In this document: one piece after another, positions 62,591-64,000 of the stretch
Layout: each line of letters starts with the position of its first letter
How positions within the stretch are numbered: position 1 is the first letter of the stretch
Assembly: GCF_003867015.1 (NCBI RefSeq)
Contig: NZ_CP032548.1
Location: 1,989,001-2,053,000 of the forward strand
Reading direction: 5' to 3'
From: Tenacibaculum singaporense
GTDB taxonomy: Bacteria > Bacteroidota > Bacteroidia > Flavobacteriales > Flavobacteriaceae
DNA: 64,000 nt
Program-made: the position numbers and the translations under genes
The notes under the pieces: model-generated
The model's database searches: none
What the model was told of the DNA's origin: nothing
The model's input: the letters and a program-made list of their open reading frames with translations, nothing else

Positions 62591-64000
62591 TTAATATAAC
62601 TTGTAAATTGGTAATTTCTTGTGTGCTTTTTCATAATGTGGCGTTTTTGTGTAAATCCAGTATAGTTGAGTTTGTGGATTTTTGGCAAAACTCTCATCGA
62701 TGCTTAGCTTTTCTTCAAACTGTTTTTTAATTGAAGGGTTTTCTTGTAAAAAAGCTTCGGCAATGTCTTCAAAAACATATGCAGAGTAACCTTCTTTTTG
62801 TTGTAAAATAGTATCAAAGAAATTCCAGTTGAAGAAGGAATCTACAGCCTCAGCTTCCAAGGTTTCTACAATATAGCGAATCCCTGTTTGATTTGTAGGA
62901 ATATAAATATCTCCTTTATTAAATTTAACTTGCTGATCTTTTGTTTTGGTAACTTCAGTATTGTAATGTAAATAATGACCTTCATATGCCATTTTTCGAG
63001 TGTTGAAGTTTTTTATGTGTTGAATTTCAACAGTTAGTGTAGTATCTTTCTTAAAACGAGTAAATTCAACTTTATTATTTTGTAATCGTTCTACAACGTC
63101 ATGCCAACCTTGTTCTAATATATAGGCTTTAGGTATGGTGATTTCTTTGGTGGAAACAAAGTAGTTATAATAAGAAACTTTTTTATTGTAAGGTTTTGTT
63201 CTATCATAAAACAAACGTTTTCCATTGGTAACTTTACTGTCTATAAAAGTTCCCTCGTATCCTTTAAAATGAAGAGCTGTAGGATTATTCTTATCAACTG
63301 TAAATATAATGGGATACGTTTTCTTATTTATTATTTCTTCAACAGCATTTTTTCGTAAATCTTTTATTTTGCTGCTGTTTTCTTCGGTAAAATCTAAAGC
63401 AGAAAACAACAATTCATAGGTTTGTTCTACTCGAATTTTGTATGGTTTCAACATATGAGTTTCAACCATTAATCCTAAGGTATTGAAGAGGGTAGTGTAC
63501 CCAGTAGAATACCTGGGTGAATCGAAAAACTGTGACCATCCTTTTTCTGGAGTTGTCCCCCAAACATTTACATACGGGGTTATGATGATGTCTTTTTGAG
63601 CTAAGGATTGTTCTATTTCAGGACGCATTTTTGTTTCAATAAACTCACCTAATTTTCCACCCAATTTATTGTGCTGTGTAAAAAGATGTGTAATTGCGTA
63701 CTGATAGTCTGCTCCATTACTTACATGATTATCTATAAATACATCTGGATTTACAGTGTGAAAAATCTCAGTAAATGCAGCAGCATTTTTAGTGTCTTGT
63801 TTAATAAAATCACGATTTAAGTCGTAGTTACGAGCATTTCCTCTAAAACCGTATTCTTTTGGACCATTTTGGTTGGCTCTCGTGTGTGAGTTTCTGTTTA
63901 GGGCGCCACCAATATTGTATACGGGAATAACACAAATTAAAGAATTTTTGTAGTTTTTTTTAAAAGAATCATTTTGAACGATGTCTCTTAATAAAAGCAT
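62591..64000 (-). CDS. M14-family zinc carboxypeptidase, N-terminally cut by the window end
   Basis: The last 469 or so residues of a metallocarboxypeptidase. ARNYDLNRDFIK and the FIDNHVSNGADYQY segment match the M14 core around the substrate-binding Asn-Arg and the third zinc His. The first zinc ligands (HxxE) and any signal peptide lie beyond base 64000; the Met at the edge is probably internal. About 240 C-terminal residues form an extra beta-rich region. The catalytic Glu could not be placed with confidence. Confidence 0.82.
   Translation of the reverse strand: MLLLRDIVQNDSFKKNYKNSLICVIPVYNIGGALNRNSHTRANQNGPKEYGFRGNARNYDLNRDFIKQDTKNAAAFTEIFHTVNPDVFIDNHVSNGADYQYAITHLFTQHNKLGGKLGEFIETKMRPEIEQSLAQKDIIITPYVNVWGTTPEKGWSQFFDSPRYSTGYTTLFNTLGLMVETHMLKPYKIRVEQTYELLFSALDFTEENSSKIKDLRKNAVEEIINKKTYPIIFTVDKNNPTALHFKGYEGTFIDSKVTNGKRLFYDRTKPYNKKVSYYNYFVSTKEITIPKAYILEQGWHDVVERLQNNKVEFTRFKKDTTLTVEIQHIKNFNTRKMAYEGHYLHYNTEVTKTKDQQVKFNKGDIYIPTNQTGIRYIVETLEAEAVDSFFNWNFFDTILQQKEGYSAYVFEDIAEAFLQENPSIKKQFEEKLSIDESFAKNPQTQLYWIYTKTPHYEKAHKKLPIYKLY

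Overview
The window is AT-rich and gene-dense chromosomal DNA of a marine-type flavobacterium (Bacteroidota, Flavobacteriaceae; Tenacibaculum or a close relative is plausible but is inference). The evidence is the lineage-type promoters (TTG, about 16-21 nt, then TAnnTTTG), a methionine synthase split into two genes, short carB, FecI/FecR/TonB-receptor units, outer-membrane receptors with carboxypeptidase-like N-termini, and lipoproteins with Cys-Ser-Asp-Asp-Asp starts. There are no rRNA or tRNA genes, no insertion sequence and no CRISPR array.

Region 1 (1-8971, all +) is an assimilatory sulfate-to-cysteine operon: end of cysD, cysN, a 4Fe-4S ferredoxin, a ferredoxin-type sulfite reductase with a HEPN-like tail, two siroheme-synthesis enzymes, ferredoxin-NADP reductase, a 2Fe-2S ferredoxin, cysE and cysM. 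The ferredoxins and reductase can feed electrons to the reductase, the siroheme enzymes make its cofactor, and CysE/CysM fix the sulfide. A strong hairpin ends the operon.

Region 2 (9.2-18.2 kb) is mixed: a lone protein with a HEPN-like RxxxxxH motif, a nitroreductase, five 41-bp palindrome-bearing tandem repeats, rsgA, a small membrane peptide, an ecotin-type protease inhibitor with Arg at P1, an SRPBCC protein, a CPA2 antiporter and an acidic lipoprotein.

Region 3 (18.5-23.6 kb) is a SAM-I riboswitch controlling split metH and metF, with a 28-aa membrane peptide gene between them. Regions around phzF and around 34.9 kb carry the lineage's dispersed GTCATT...AATGAC inverted repeats. Next come hutI-hutG, a signal-less GH18/jacalin-like protein, a DUF6624 protein, an expanded 23-bp tandem repeat, a flavodoxin-fold oxidoreductase, a Crp-family regulator and a guanine-deaminase-like enzyme.

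Region 4 (33.2-39.3 kb) is the most unusual: a 1062-aa fusion of a catalase-like haem domain with a LodA-type cysteine tryptophylquinone oxidase, a LodB-like flavoprotein 8 bp downstream, and a convergent lipoprotein with a c-type haem motif.

Region 5 (39.7-64 kb) is mainly housekeeping: fumC, yidC, pyrG, rpmH, carB. It also holds two TonB-type outer-membrane proteins, a secreted M64 metallopeptidase with an uncharacterised partner, a cyclase-thioesterase operon, a GlmU-like nucleotidyltransferase, a FecI-FecR-receptor operon and the C-terminal part of an M14 carboxypeptidase cut by the window end.
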